From: Modestobacter sp. DSM 44400
GTDB lineage: Bacteria; Actinomycetota; Actinomycetes; Mycobacteriales; Geodermatophilaceae
Direction: 5' to 3'
NCBI RefSeq assembly: GCF_900107175.1
Contig: NZ_FNOZ01000033.1
Coordinates: 1 to 46,200 of the forward strand
DNA: 46,200 nt
In this document: piece after piece, positions 34,725 through 43,966 of the stretch
How positions within the stretch are numbered: the first letter of the stretch is position 1
Layout: each line of letters begins with the position of its first letter
The notes under the pieces: generated by a model
What the model saw: only the letters and a program-made list of their open reading frames with translations
The model's database searches: none
Told to the model about the DNA's origin: nothing
Program-made: the position numbers and the translations under genes

Positions 34725-34761
34725 CCGGTCAGCGTCCGGCGGCGGGAGGGAGAGGCAGGAG

Positions 34762-35202
34762 ATGCCCAAGACTGGAGAGCGCGTCGACCCGTTCCGGAGC
34801 TTCAACTTCCTGGTGGAGCTGGACGGGATCGCGCAGGGCAGTTTCACCGAGTGCAGCGGTCTCGGCTCGACGACGGAGGTGATCGAGAACCGGGAAGGCG
34901 GCGACAACGTCACCGTGCGCAAGCTCCCCGGCAAGACCTCCTACACCGACATCTCGCTGAAGTGGGGCTCCACCACGTCCACCGAGCTGTGGGAGTGGCG
35001 GCTGCAGATCGTGCAGGGCAACGTGGTCCGCAAGAACGGCTCGATCGTCGTCTTCGACCTGGCCAACCGCACCGAGGTGGCCCGTTGGAACTTCGCCCGG
35101 GCCTGGCCCACGAAGTGGGACGGCTCGGGGCTGAACGCCAAGGGGTCGGACATCCTCATCGAGACGCTCGTGCTCGCGCACGAGGGGTTGATGCGGGTAT
35201 GA
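34762..35202 (+). CDS. Inner tail tube protein (gp19-like)
   Basis: This 146-residue protein reads DPFRSFNFLVELDGIAQGSF, GLGSTTEVIENREGGDNVTV and RKLPGKTSYTDISLKWG, and it ends GSDILIETLVLAHEGLMRV. It is a clear T4-gp19-type tube protein that forms the hollow inner tube. The ATG follows AGGCAGGAG. Only this one tube gene is seen, whereas Afp and PVC clusters often have two. The stop overlaps the next start. Confidence 0.93.
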   Translation: MPKTGERVDPFRSFNFLVELDGIAQGSFTECSGLGSTTEVIENREGGDNVTVRKLPGKTSYTDISLKWGSTTSTELWEWRLQIVQGNVVRKNGSIVVFDLANRTEVARWNFARAWPTKWDGSGLNAKGSDILIETLVLAHEGLMRV

Positions 35203-35573
35203 CTGCCGGTGCGCTGGTCACCGAGGTGCCGTTCGAGCTGCCCAAGGGCTATGTCGACGCGGACGGGACGTTGCACCGCGCCGGCACGATGCGCCTGGCG
35301 ACGGCGGCCGACGAGATCTACCCCCTCCGCGACCCGCGGGTGCAGGGCTGGCCCGCCTACCTCGTCGTCCTGCTGCTGGCCCGGGTGGTCACCAGGCTGG
35401 GCACCGTGCCGGACATCAACCCCGGCGTGGTGGAGGCCCTCTTCTCCGAGGACCTGGCCCACCTGCAGGACCTCTACAACCGGATCAACGGACTCACCCC
35501 ACCGGTGCTGTCGGTCGTGTGCCCGCACTGCGGTGCGGGCCAGGAGGTGGAGGTGCCCCTCCTGGGGGGATGA
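35199..35573 (+). CDS. Conserved eCIS assembly protein with CPHCG
   Basis: This 124-residue protein reads FELPKGYVDADGTLHRAG and LATAADEIYPLRDPRVQGWP, followed by VLLLARVVTRLG and DLAHLQDLYNRINGL. This pattern is typical of the small assembly protein that follows the tube gene in eCIS operons, resembling baseplate-hub assembly chaperones. The C-terminal CPHCGAGQE (Cys 108 and 111) may be half of a zinc site. It overlaps the tube and DUF6760 genes by ATGA. A structural role in loading tube or baseplate is likely. Confidence 0.75.
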   Translation: MTAGALVTEVPFELPKGYVDADGTLHRAGTMRLATAADEIYPLRDPRVQGWPAYLVVLLLARVVTRLGTVPDINPGVVEALFSEDLAHLQDLYNRINGLTPPVLSVVCPHCGAGQEVEVPLLGG

Positions 35574-35719
35574 CCGGCTACCCCCTGGACCGGGTTCACC
35601 AGGAGGCAGCCTTCCTCGGACGACACGTCCACTGGACCCTCACCGAGGTGCTGACCTTGGACCACGCCGAACGACTCCGCTGGGTGCGGGAGGTCGCGGC
35701 ACAGCTCGAGCAGGGCTGA
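35570..35719 (+). CDS. DUF6760 small protein
   Basis: This 49-residue protein reads YPLDRVHQEAAFLGRHVHWT and LTLDHAERLRWVREVAAQLE. It matches the DUF6760 pattern of eCIS operons. It is helical, small and soluble, and its start overlaps the previous stop. It may be a minor baseplate or assembly factor; the exact role is unknown. Confidence 0.8.
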   Translation: MTGYPLDRVHQEAAFLGRHVHWTLTEVLTLDHAERLRWVREVAAQLEQG

Positions 35720-35749
35720 TCGCCCGCTCACCGGAACGAGGAGCGCGGG

Positions 35750-36754
35750 ATGAGCGAAGGACCCGACCGCGAGGAGGCGGGCGCCGTTGCCGTGGGTCCG
35801 CGGGACGACCCGGACCGTCCGCCCACCCGGGGCGAACGGCTGGCGACGAGCGGGGGAGAGCTGCGCGACCGGCACCTGCTCGTCTACAGCTGGGAGGCAG
35901 GCTTCGCTCACCTCTTCCAGCGGCTGGACCAGCTGGACGGGTCGTGGGCCGAGCGGTTCGCCCGGAACGAGACCTCGCGCCCCTCTCCCGTCGTGTCCGC
36001 CCGGCGGTCCCGCCGCTCCGTCGAGAGCGCCGCCGGCGTCCATCCGGGTCCACCGGCGTCGGACGGCGGAGGCCCGGTGCTGCCGCCGGAGCCTCGGCGC
36101 CCGATCGGGCCGGCCCTGCCGCCGGACGTCCGCTCCCGGCTGCGGGCGGTCGCGGGGCCGGGCGCGGACCACCTGGTGGTGCGGACCGGCGCCGACGCCG
36201 ATGCACTCTCGCGAGCGCGCCGGGCCGACGCCGTGACCGTGGGGACCGAGGCGTACCTGCGCTCCGGCCGGTTCCGGCCGGACAGCCCCGCCGGTTTCGC
36301 CCTGCTGGCGCACGAGGCCCGGCACGTCACCGCCGCACTCGACCGGGACAGCGCCGCCCGACGCGCCACCCCGCAGGGAGCCGGAACCGAGGAGGACCTC
36401 GCCCGGCGGGTCGAGCGGCGCGCCCGCAGCGCCGCGCCCACTGCGGGCGGCGCGGCGCACGGCCCCGGCGACCACCCGTCGGTCCCCGGCCGGCCCTGGC
36501 GGCCCGGCAGCCTGCCCGACTCCGGCCGGCCGGCCGCGCTGGGCTCCGCCTCGCCCCCGCCCCCGGTCGAGTTGCCGACCTCGGCACCGCACCCCGCCGG
36601 GGTCCCGGGGTCGGCCGTGCCGATGAGCGCGGACACCGACCGTGCCGAGGACACCCCCGCGGCCGGCGCCTCCTTCGACGTCGAGGCACTGCGCCGCAGC
36701 GTCATCGACGACCTCATGCGCAGGTTGCGCACCGACTTCGAGCGGGGAGCTTGA
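35750..36754 (+). CDS. DUF4157-like protein with HEARH motif
   Basis: This 334-residue protein has an N-terminal acidic region and a helix-rich segment (LLVYSWEAGFAHLFQRLDQL), then a DUF4157-like core near residue 120-205: LPPDVRSRLRAVAGPGADHL, TVGTEAYLRSGRFRPDSPAG and LLAHEARHVTAALDRD. The HEARH fits HExxH metal binding. The remaining third is low-complexity and Pro-rich, ending in a helix (LRRSVIDDLMRRLRTDFERG). DUF4157 is often linked to eCIS and polymorphic toxins, where it may process cargo or help load it. GAGGAGCGCGGG precedes ATG 35750. Confidence 0.75.
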   Translation: MSEGPDREEAGAVAVGPRDDPDRPPTRGERLATSGGELRDRHLLVYSWEAGFAHLFQRLDQLDGSWAERFARNETSRPSPVVSARRSRRSVESAAGVHPGPPASDGGGPVLPPEPRRPIGPALPPDVRSRLRAVAGPGADHLVVRTGADADALSRARRADAVTVGTEAYLRSGRFRPDSPAGFALLAHEARHVTAALDRDSAARRATPQGAGTEEDLARRVERRARSAAPTAGGAAHGPGDHPSVPGRPWRPGSLPDSGRPAALGSASPPPPVELPTSAPHPAGVPGSAVPMSADTDRAEDTPAAGASFDVEALRRSVIDDLMRRLRTDFERGA

Positions 36755-36756
36755 CC

Positions 36757-37557
36757 ATGTCCCTGCCGGTGGGCCGCCCCAGGCCGGTGCCGCTCGCCCT
36801 GCAACGGCACCTCGGCAAGGTGTCCAACACGCACGAGCTGGCCAAGGCGGTGCTGATCAACACGTCCACCGGGGCCGGCCATCCGGTGATGTACAACCCC
36901 GAGGAGATCAAGCTCGAGCAGGGCAACCAGTTCGCCGAGGTGGGCATCCCCGGCCTGGGCGCATCGCCCCTGCAGTACGTGCGGGGACGGAACCGGGTCC
37001 TCGCCATGGAGCTCTTCTTCGACACGTACGAGAGCGGCGAGGACGTGCGGGCCCACACGGCGCCGATCGTGCAGCTGCTGGACCAGGACCCGCAGACCCT
37101 CGCGCCACCGGTCCTGCTGTTCTCCCTGGGCAAGATCCAGTTCCGCTGCGTGCTCACCGACGCCGGCCAGCGCTTCACCATGTTCGCCCGGGACGGCACC
37201 CCCGTCCGGTCGACGATGTCGGTGCGGCTGCAGGAGTACGTCGAAGTCAGCGTCGAGGTCCGGCAGGGCGTCTTCCTCGGCTCGCCCACGTTGTCCGGAG
37301 CCGTCAACGCCGGGGTCGCGGCCGCGACCGCCGCGGTCGGTGGGTCGGCAGCGGCGGAGACGGTGATGCACATGGTGCTGGCCGGCGACACCCTGAGCGG
37401 CATCGCTGCCGCCTACCTCGGTGATGCCGCCCGGTGGCGCGACATCGCCCAGGCCAACCGGATCGTCGACCCGTTCGGCCTCGTCGTCGGCACTGCGCTG
37501 GTGCTGCCGCTGGCCGCCTCGACCGCGGCGGCGACGGGACCGGGGGCAAGACCATGA
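36757..37557 (+). CDS. LysM hub adaptor (Afp7-like)
   Basis: This 266-residue protein reads HPVMYNPEEIKLEQGNQFAE, GRNRVLAMELFFDTYESGED and VRSTMSVRLQEYVEVSVEVR, then a C-terminal LysM domain (MHMVLAGDTLSGIAAAYLGD, ANRIVDPFGLVVGTALVLPL). This is the Afp7-type adaptor that links the tube to the baseplate hub. It precedes the VgrG-like gene by ATGA overlap. Confidence 0.9.
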   Translation: MSLPVGRPRPVPLALQRHLGKVSNTHELAKAVLINTSTGAGHPVMYNPEEIKLEQGNQFAEVGIPGLGASPLQYVRGRNRVLAMELFFDTYESGEDVRAHTAPIVQLLDQDPQTLAPPVLLFSLGKIQFRCVLTDAGQRFTMFARDGTPVRSTMSVRLQEYVEVSVEVRQGVFLGSPTLSGAVNAGVAAATAAVGGSAAAETVMHMVLAGDTLSGIAAAYLGDAARWRDIAQANRIVDPFGLVVGTALVLPLAASTAAATGPGARP

Positions 37558-39137
37558 GGACGCCGCCGTACGCCCCGCGCTTCCAGGTGCGCCTGTCCGG
37601 CGTCACGGTGGCCGCCGAGCTGTCCGACCAGGTGCTCGGCCTGACGGTGGAGACCGACCTGGACCTCGCCGGCTCGTTCAGCCTGACCCTGCGCAACGCC
37701 GACAACCGCCTGCTCGACTCCGCCCTCCTCGACCTGGGCAAGACGGTGGAGATCAGGCTCGGGTACGGCCAGGAGTTGGTTCCCGCGTTCCTCGGCGAGG
37801 TGGCTGCCGTCGAGCCGTCGTTCCCCGCGGACGGCGCGCCGACGGTGACGGTGTCCGGCTACGACAAGTCCTACCGACTGCGGCACGCCCAACCGGAGCC
37901 GCGCGCCTATCCCGTGATCAACGACAGCGTGATCGCCGCCCAGATCGCCGCGGAGAACGGGCTCGTCCCGGTCGTGGACCCGGCGCCGTTCATCACCGAC
38001 CGGGTCAAGGCCGAGACCGACATGGCGTTCCTCAAGGCCTGCGCCGAGCAGTACTTCTTCGACGTGTACGTCGAGTGGGACCGGCTGCACTTCCACTTCC
38101 CCCGGCCGCAGGCCGCCGCGCACGTCCTGGAATGGGGCCGGAACCTCTCCAGCTTCTCCCCGCGGATCTCCTCCGCCGGCCTGGCCGGCGTCCAGCAGAT
38201 CCGCGTCTACAACCAGGAGCTCGCGCAGGCCCTGACGGTGACGATCCTGGCGGCCGACCTGGACCCGGAGAACCTGCTGGAGCGCCTGGGCACGGAGGCA
38301 GCACAGCTGCTGATGTCCTTCGTCCGCAAGGGGATCCGGAAGGAGCCCATCAGCAACCCGGTGCAGGCGGTGGCGGTGGCCAAGGCCGTCCTGTCGAACG
38401 TGCTGGAGGGGATGTACGAGGGGTCCGGCTCGTGCATCGGCGTCCCGGCCCTGTCGGCCGGGCGCTTCGTGCAGATCGCCGGCGTGGGTCGTCGCTTCTC
38501 CGGCACCTACCGGCTGCGCAAGGTGACCCACCGCATCGACGCCAGCGGCTTCCGGACCGATTTCTCCATCACCGCGCGCGGCCACTCCAGCCTGCTCGGG
38601 CTGCTGCGCAACAAGCTCGTCGAGGAGCCGGCGCCGAACGACACCGGGCACTTCTTCGGCGTCCTCGTCGCGGAGGTGACTTCCAACAACGAGCTGCTGG
38701 CCACACCGCCGGCGGCGCCGACCGGTCGGATCGAGGTGTGCTACCCGGGGCTGACCGGGAAGCAGGTCACGCACTGGGCCGAGTGCGCCCGCCCGATGAC
38801 CGGGGCCGGCGCGGGGTTCTTCTCCCTGCCGCAGAAGGGCGACCAGGTGCTCGTGGCGTTCGACCACGGCCGCTTGAGCGCCCCGTACGTGCTCGGTTCG
38901 CTCTGGAACGCCACGAGCCGGCCACCGACCACCAACGCGGACGGCGCCAATCGGACGACGGTGCTGAAGAGCCGCTCCGGGCACAGCCTCACCTTCGACG
39001 ACACCCAGGGCCTCGGCTCGCTCTCGCTCAGCGCCGCGGGCGACCTGGCGATCACGGCCACCGGGAAGATCACCCTCGAGGCCGCCGGCGGCACGACCAA
39101 GATCGAGCTCACGCCGGGCGGGGTGGACGTGACATGA
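37554..39137 (+). CDS. VgrG-like spike/hub protein (Afp8-like)
   Basis: This 527-residue protein reads FQVRLSGVTVAAELSDQVLG, GSFSLTLRNADNRLLDS and LGYGQELVPAFLGEVAAVEP in its gp27-like hub region. The gp5-like OB region and beta-helix follow (GRIEVCYPGLTGKQVTHWAE, FFSLPQKGDQVLVAFDHGRL, then repeated SLSLSAAGDLAITATGKITL). It is the trimeric needle of the particle. Its start overlaps the LysM gene stop. A PAAR-like tip gene follows. Confidence 0.92.
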   Translation: MRTPPYAPRFQVRLSGVTVAAELSDQVLGLTVETDLDLAGSFSLTLRNADNRLLDSALLDLGKTVEIRLGYGQELVPAFLGEVAAVEPSFPADGAPTVTVSGYDKSYRLRHAQPEPRAYPVINDSVIAAQIAAENGLVPVVDPAPFITDRVKAETDMAFLKACAEQYFFDVYVEWDRLHFHFPRPQAAAHVLEWGRNLSSFSPRISSAGLAGVQQIRVYNQELAQALTVTILAADLDPENLLERLGTEAAQLLMSFVRKGIRKEPISNPVQAVAVAKAVLSNVLEGMYEGSGSCIGVPALSAGRFVQIAGVGRRFSGTYRLRKVTHRIDASGFRTDFSITARGHSSLLGLLRNKLVEEPAPNDTGHFFGVLVAEVTSNNELLATPPAAPTGRIEVCYPGLTGKQVTHWAECARPMTGAGAGFFSLPQKGDQVLVAFDHGRLSAPYVLGSLWNATSRPPTTNADGANRTTVLKSRSGHSLTFDDTQGLGSLSLSAAGDLAITATGKITLEAAGGTTKIELTPGGVDVT

Positions 39138-39153
39138 CGCCCAGGAGCACCGC

Positions 39154-39513
39154 ATGACCGGCCCCGTGGTGCTGACCGCTGCACACGGCCTCAGCTGCCT
39201 GCACGGGGGCACGGTGGCCGCGGCGGCCTCCGACCGGCTGCGGGTGGCCCTCAAGCCGGTGCTGATCGCCCCGCTCGAGGGGAAGACGGTCAGCGGCTGC
39301 ACGACCCCCGACGCCGCGGGCCCCCCACCGACCGTGAAGTGCCGGACAGTGGCCACGGTGACCGCCGGGGCGTTGTCCCGGCTCACCGTGCGACGGGTGT
39401 CGGTGCTGCTGACCGGGCTCGTCGCGCTCACCAGCGGCACGCCGCCACCCACCGGCGCCCCGGTGCAGGTGGGACTCGGGCCGACCCGGCTGCGCGCGGC
39501 GGTGGAGCCATGA
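39154..39513 (+). CDS. PAAR-like spike tip (Afp10-like)
   Basis: This 119-residue protein starts MTGPVVLTAAHGLSCLHGGT and continues VALKPVLIAPLEGKTVSGCT, with CRTVATVTAGALSRLTVR later. Small size, the C-x-HGG pattern and the position between the VgrG-like and gp25 genes make it the spike tip. It is homologous to the frameshifted protein at 19819-20161. Its stop overlaps the gp25 start. Confidence 0.8.
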   Translation: MTGPVVLTAAHGLSCLHGGTVAAAASDRLRVALKPVLIAPLEGKTVSGCTTPDAAGPPPTVKCRTVATVTAGALSRLTVRRVSVLLTGLVALTSGTPPPTGAPVQVGLGPTRLRAAVEP

Positions 39514-39902
39514 ACCCCGACGAGGTGCTCGGTCGGGGCCTGAGCTTCCCGCTGCGGATCGGGATCACCGGGCTGGCGGAGTCCGCCGGGGTCGCCAAGG
39601 TCGAGGAGTCGATCCGGGTCATCCTCAGCACCCAGTACGGCGAACGGGTCATGCGGCCGCGGTTCGGGGCCAACCTGCGGTCCCTGCTCTTCGCGCCCAA
39701 CACGTCTGCGACCGCCGGCCTGGCCGCGTTCTACGTGTCCGACGCGCTCACCCGGTGGGAACCGCGGATCGAGGTCCTCGACGTGCTGGTCACCAATGAC
39801 CTGGCCGGCGCGAAGCTCGTCATCGACGTCCGGTACCGCCTGACAGCCACCGCCCAGGAGCACCAACTGGTCCTTCCCTTCCCCCTGGAGAGTGCCGGAT
39901 GA
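39510..39902 (+). CDS. Baseplate wedge protein gp25 (Afp9-like)
   Basis: This 130-residue protein reads LSFPLRIGITGLAESAGVAK and VEESIRVILSTQYGERVMRP, followed by RFGANLRSLLFAPNT. It is the GPW/gp25 family pattern, including the conserved EERVMRP-like block. It forms part of the baseplate wedge and starts sheath assembly. It overlaps both neighbours by ATGA. Confidence 0.93.
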   Translation: MNPDEVLGRGLSFPLRIGITGLAESAGVAKVEESIRVILSTQYGERVMRPRFGANLRSLLFAPNTSATAGLAAFYVSDALTRWEPRIEVLDVLVTNDLAGAKLVIDVRYRLTATAQEHQLVLPFPLESAG

Positions 39903-42106
39903 CGCTGGAGTCGCGCCGCGGCCGAGTCCTGCCGCCCGATCTCGACGACCGCACCTGGCAGGACCTCGTCGACCAGATGCGGGCGCTCATCCCCAAGTAC
40001 GCCCCGCAGTGGACCGACCACAACCCGAGCGATCTCGGGATCACCTTGATCGAGTTGTTCGCCTGGCTCGCCGAGGGCATCGTCTTCCGGCTCAACCAGA
40101 CCCCGGAGAAGAACTACCTGGCCTTTCTCCAGCTGCTGGGGATCACCCGCGACCCGCCGACCCCGGCTCGGACGTTCCTGACCTTCACGAGCTCCGTCGA
40201 CGGCCCGCGGGCCGTCCCCGCCGGCACCCAGGCGCAGACCGTCGACCCCACGGGCGGGCGCCCGGTCGTGTTCGAGACCGACGAGGAGGTCGAGGTCCTG
40301 CCGACCGTGCTGACCGCCACGCTGGGCCTGCCGCCGCAGGCGACGGGATCGGTCACCGGGACCTACCGCAACCTGACCGCGGTCCTCGTCGGGCCCCCGA
40401 CGGCGGGCCTGCTGCTGGAGGTGCCGGCGGGGCAGACCGGCACCCTGCTGCTGGGCTTCGACGGCGCGGTCACCGGTGACCTGTCACTGGGTCTGCACCT
40501 GTACCAGACCGCGCGGCCGCCGGGGGCGACGCTGGACTGCCACTACTCCCGGGACGAGGACGAACCGTCCGACTGGCCGCGCGTCGACGCCGTCGTCGAC
40601 GGCACGCAGGGACTCGTCCATGACGGGCCCCTGCGGCTGACCGTGCCTGCGGACTGGACGGCGCAGCATGCCGGCGGTCGCGCACCGGTGCGGGTCTGGA
40701 CGACGGTGACCCCGCCGGACGAGGCCGCCGCCGTCACCGATGCGCTGTTCTGGCTCCGGCTGTCGGTCACCGCTCCCGCCCCCGCGGCACCCGGCGATCC
40801 CGCCCGGCCGGTCGTGGTCGGCATCGACCGGCTGGTCTTCAACGCCGCCTCGGCCCGGACGGCGTTGACCGTCCGCGAGCCCGAACTGCTCGGCACCAGC
40901 ACGGGCCGGCCCTTCCAGGTGTTCCCGCTGGCCAACCGGCCGCTGTACCGCCGTCCCGGGTTGACCGGTCCCTACGCCCATCTCGAGGTGCAGGTCGGGA
41001 CCGGGACGCCGACCACCTGGCAGACCTGGGACCTGGTGGACGACCTGCCGACCGGAGCCGGCCAGGTGTACCGCGTGGAACCCGTGGCCGGCGAGATCCG
41101 CTTCGGCAACCATGACGAGGAGACCGGTGCCGGCAGCGGCTCCATCCCGCCCAGCGGGAGCAGGATCCGGGCGCTCCGCTACCGCTACGTCGCCACGGGC
41201 GCGGGCGGCAACGTCGGGCCGGAGCAGGTGGTCATCCTCGGGACCACCCCGGAGGGTCAGGCCCCGCCCGGCATCGGGACGGTGAGCAACCGCGGACCGG
41301 CGCGCGACGGCACCGACGAGGAGCCGATCGAGGAGACGATGCGCCGTGCTCCGGAGGAGCTGCGCATCCGCTACCGGGCGGTGACGGTCGACGACTACGA
41401 GTTCCTCGCGCGGGAGGCCAGCAACGACCTCCGCGTGATCCGCTGCCTGCCGCCGCGTCAGCACGCCGCGACCGCCCCCGGCAACCCGCCGCCGTGGCGG
41501 GCGGGCGATCCCTGGGAGTTCGGCGGACTCGTGCGCGCACCCGGCACCGTCAATCTGGTCGTCGTCCCCGATCGGGGGCTGTCGGTCCGCCGGCCGGAGC
41601 CGACCGAGGACCAGGTCCGGCTGGTCCAGGGCTACCTCGACGCGCGCCGAGACCTGACGGCCCGGCTGGAGGTCGTGGCCCCGCGCTACCTGCCCGTGGT
41701 CGTCAACCTCGAGATCGTGGTCTGGCAGCAGGCGCTCGAAGCCGGCGCCAGCCGCAGCGCGATCGAGGCCGACACCCGGGAGCGGATCCAGCGGTTCCTG
41801 CACCCGACCCGGGGTGGCCCCGAGGGCACCGGCTGGCAGGTGGGCGACCCGGTCTTCACCTCCGACGTGTTCCAGGCGCTGATGCCGGCCCGGGACGTCG
41901 GCTACATCAGCGTGCTGCAGGTGAAGCCGGACACCCCCGCCTACCACGCGCCACCGCTGGGGCCGGGCGGCGTTTACAGGGCGGAGATCGAGCGCCCCTT
42001 CCTGCTGTCGCCGTTGGGGGCGTCGGTGCGGCTGGCGGACTACGAGCTGGTGTGCGCCGCCGACGACGGGCAGCAGCAGGTCAAGACCACGCCCGTGCGG
42101 CTCTGA
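39899..42106 (+). CDS. Baseplate assembly protein J/gp6-like (Afp11-like)
   Basis: This protein of 735 residues reads RTWQDLVDQMRALIPKYAPQ, then WTDHNPSDLGITLIELFAWL and NYLAFLQLLGI, the usual start of the putative baseplate assembly family. The C-terminal half contains RAPEELRIRYRAVTVDDYEF and YLDARRDLTARLEVVAPRYL, the gpJ-like region. It makes the baseplate wedge ring. ATGA overlap with gp25; the next gene follows after 16 bases. Confidence 0.92.
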   Translation: MTLESRRGRVLPPDLDDRTWQDLVDQMRALIPKYAPQWTDHNPSDLGITLIELFAWLAEGIVFRLNQTPEKNYLAFLQLLGITRDPPTPARTFLTFTSSVDGPRAVPAGTQAQTVDPTGGRPVVFETDEEVEVLPTVLTATLGLPPQATGSVTGTYRNLTAVLVGPPTAGLLLEVPAGQTGTLLLGFDGAVTGDLSLGLHLYQTARPPGATLDCHYSRDEDEPSDWPRVDAVVDGTQGLVHDGPLRLTVPADWTAQHAGGRAPVRVWTTVTPPDEAAAVTDALFWLRLSVTAPAPAAPGDPARPVVVGIDRLVFNAASARTALTVREPELLGTSTGRPFQVFPLANRPLYRRPGLTGPYAHLEVQVGTGTPTTWQTWDLVDDLPTGAGQVYRVEPVAGEIRFGNHDEETGAGSGSIPPSGSRIRALRYRYVATGAGGNVGPEQVVILGTTPEGQAPPGIGTVSNRGPARDGTDEEPIEETMRRAPEELRIRYRAVTVDDYEFLAREASNDLRVIRCLPPRQHAATAPGNPPPWRAGDPWEFGGLVRAPGTVNLVVVPDRGLSVRRPEPTEDQVRLVQGYLDARRDLTARLEVVAPRYLPVVVNLEIVVWQQALEAGASRSAIEADTRERIQRFLHPTRGGPEGTGWQVGDPVFTSDVFQALMPARDVGYISVLQVKPDTPAYHAPPLGPGGVYRAEIERPFLLSPLGASVRLADYELVCAADDGQQQVKTTPVRL

Positions 42107-42122
42107 GCGGACGGGGAGAGCG

Positions 42123-43832
42123 ATGGCGGATCCGAGCAGCTACCTGGCCCACCTGCCACCAGCGCTGTGGAGCGGGACCGACCTGCCCGCAGGGGTGGAC
42201 GCGGCAGCACGGGCGACGTCCCCGCTGGACCTCGGTGCAGTGCTGCGCATCTTCGAGAAGATCGCCACGGGCATCCCCGACGACGTCGTCCTCACCCACC
42301 GGCGGCACGATCCGGCGGGAACGGACGTGGTCCACGAGCACCGCGCGCTCACCGAGGAGATCGCGGACCTGCACCAGCTGTTCGACCCGTGGACGACTCC
42401 GGCCGACTTCCTGCCGTGGCTGGCCTCCTGGGTGGCACTGGACTTCCCCACGCTGCAGGACGAGCCGCTGTGGGAGGAGTACCAGCGCCGCAAGGTCACT
42501 GCCGGGATCGCCCAGATCTACCGGCTGCGTGGTCGGCGGGCGGGCCTGAACCAGTACCTCGAGCTGTACGCCGTCGGCCACACCCGGCCCCGGGTGACCG
42601 TGGACGACGGTGCTCGCCTGGTCACGGTGACGCCGCGTGCCGGTGCGCCCGCCGACGTCGCCGCACTCGTCACCCAGGGACCGGTCGTCATCGGCAACGC
42701 GCTTCGTGCCGAGGGGCTGACCAGGCCGTGGTCCATCGCCGTGGACGCGGCCGGTGACCTGTTGGTGGGGGACATCGGCCTCCCGGACAGCGCCGCCGTC
42801 ACGGTGCCGAGCAGGCTGTGGCAGCTCGACCCCTCCGGGCGGTACCCGCTCACCGGGACGCCGCCCCGGCCGCGCCCGCTGGTGCCTCAGCTGCCGCTCA
42901 AGGACGTCGTCGGCGCGGCCGTCCGACCGCCGCGGGCAGCCGCGCCCGAGACCCTCTACGTGCTCACCCGGACTGGCCGGCTGTTCGCGATCCCGGCTCC
43001 GCTCGAGCAGTCGCCGGCCACGCTGGTCACCACGCTGACCGCACCCGGCGCCGCGGTGTCGATGGTGGGCCTCGCCGTCGACCCGAGGAGCGGGGACCTC
43101 CTCGCACTCGACCGCGGAGCCCGGGAGCCGGAGGCCGCGGCGCCGAGCGTGGTGCGGGTCCGGCCAGACCCGCTGGAGGTGACCCGGACCAAGCTCACCG
43201 GAGTGCGGGAGCCGCTGTGCCTGGCGGTGGAACCCGACGGCACGTTCCTGATCGGCGACGGGCGGGAACAGGCCCCAGCGACGCCGGCGCAGTTCCCGGG
43301 CAACCTGGTGCGCGTCGACCCCCGGCAGGACCCCTGGTCCGAGTCGCTGCTGCTGCCGGCCGACCGCGCGGACAACCCGCTGGTCTCGCCCACGGCCGTC
43401 GTCCGGCTGGCCGGCGCGATGTACGTGCTCGACGTCGGCCTGAAGCCGTTCGCGCCCTCGAACACCGACCCGTTCATCTGCCCGGTCGCCGAACACGCGG
43501 CGGTGTACCAGGTGGACTCCGATGGTGGCGCCGGCGTGGTGCCCATCACCGGACCCGGTCAGTTCGTGTACCCCAGCGGGATGGTGGCGACCGGGGACCG
43601 GTTGGTGGTCTGCGACCCAGGTCAGCGCGAGGTCGCCGGGCTGGAGCCGTACTGGGGGCGGGTGCGGCCGTTCCAGTTCGACGTGGTCGTCCACTTCACC
43701 GACTCGCGGCTGCCGCGCGATCCCCAGGACCGCAAGCGGGCGCTCGACCAGGCCGTCGGCACGATCAGCACGATCGTCACCGAGCAGAAACCGGGCCACA
43801 CCGTGTGGACCCTGACCACCTCGATCCTGTGA
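42123..43832 (+). CDS. Tail protein I-like (Afp12-like) with NHL/propeller-like C-terminus
   Basis: This protein of 569 residues begins with a phage tail protein I domain (ALTEEIADLHQLFDPWTTPA, DFLPWLASWVALDFPTLQDE, GIAQIYRLRGRRAGLNQYLE). From about residue 195 the sequence is repetitive and beta-rich with NHL-like elements (GLTRPWSIAVDAAGDLLVGD, GLAVDPRSGDLLALDRGARE, EPLCLAVEPDGTFLIGDGRE, YPSGMVATGDRLVVCDPGQR), which predicts a propeller. The family member is usually shorter, so the propeller is an added module that would sit at the baseplate rim near the fibres and may help in binding. Confidence 0.85.
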   Translation: MADPSSYLAHLPPALWSGTDLPAGVDAAARATSPLDLGAVLRIFEKIATGIPDDVVLTHRRHDPAGTDVVHEHRALTEEIADLHQLFDPWTTPADFLPWLASWVALDFPTLQDEPLWEEYQRRKVTAGIAQIYRLRGRRAGLNQYLELYAVGHTRPRVTVDDGARLVTVTPRAGAPADVAALVTQGPVVIGNALRAEGLTRPWSIAVDAAGDLLVGDIGLPDSAAVTVPSRLWQLDPSGRYPLTGTPPRPRPLVPQLPLKDVVGAAVRPPRAAAPETLYVLTRTGRLFAIPAPLEQSPATLVTTLTAPGAAVSMVGLAVDPRSGDLLALDRGAREPEAAAPSVVRVRPDPLEVTRTKLTGVREPLCLAVEPDGTFLIGDGREQAPATPAQFPGNLVRVDPRQDPWSESLLLPADRADNPLVSPTAVVRLAGAMYVLDVGLKPFAPSNTDPFICPVAEHAAVYQVDSDGGAGVVPITGPGQFVYPSGMVATGDRLVVCDPGQREVAGLEPYWGRVRPFQFDVVVHFTDSRLPRDPQDRKRALDQAVGTISTIVTEQKPGHTVWTLTTSIL

Positions 43833-43966
43833 CCGGCCATCGAGCCGGCCGCCCGCCGACGCGCGGCGGGGCACGGCACCACGGGACCAGCGACCCGCTG
43901 ACGACGACGCCCCGGCCGGTTCCGCTGCCGGTCGGGCCGACCCACCTGGAGGTGGCGCATGGATGA
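43829..43966 (+). CDS. Possible 45-residue coupled small protein
   Basis: A GTG overlapping the previous stop (GTGA) opens a frame of 45 codons that ends inside the start of the fibre gene. It reads like a Pro/Arg-rich peptide (RAGRPPTRGGARHHGTSDPL). The coupling at both ends supports translation, but composition alone does not. The same stretch contains a GC-rich hairpin (CGCCCGCCG paired with CGGCGGGG near 43851-43870), so it may instead be a spacer. Confidence 0.3.
   Translation: MTGHRAGRPPTRGGARHHGTSDPLTTTPRPVPLPVGPTHLEVAHG

Noticed and set aside
34723..34734. CTGACCGGTCAG palindrome between sheath and tube genes
   Set aside because: It is too short, lacks a T run, and lies in an operon whose genes should be co-transcribed, so no terminator is called.
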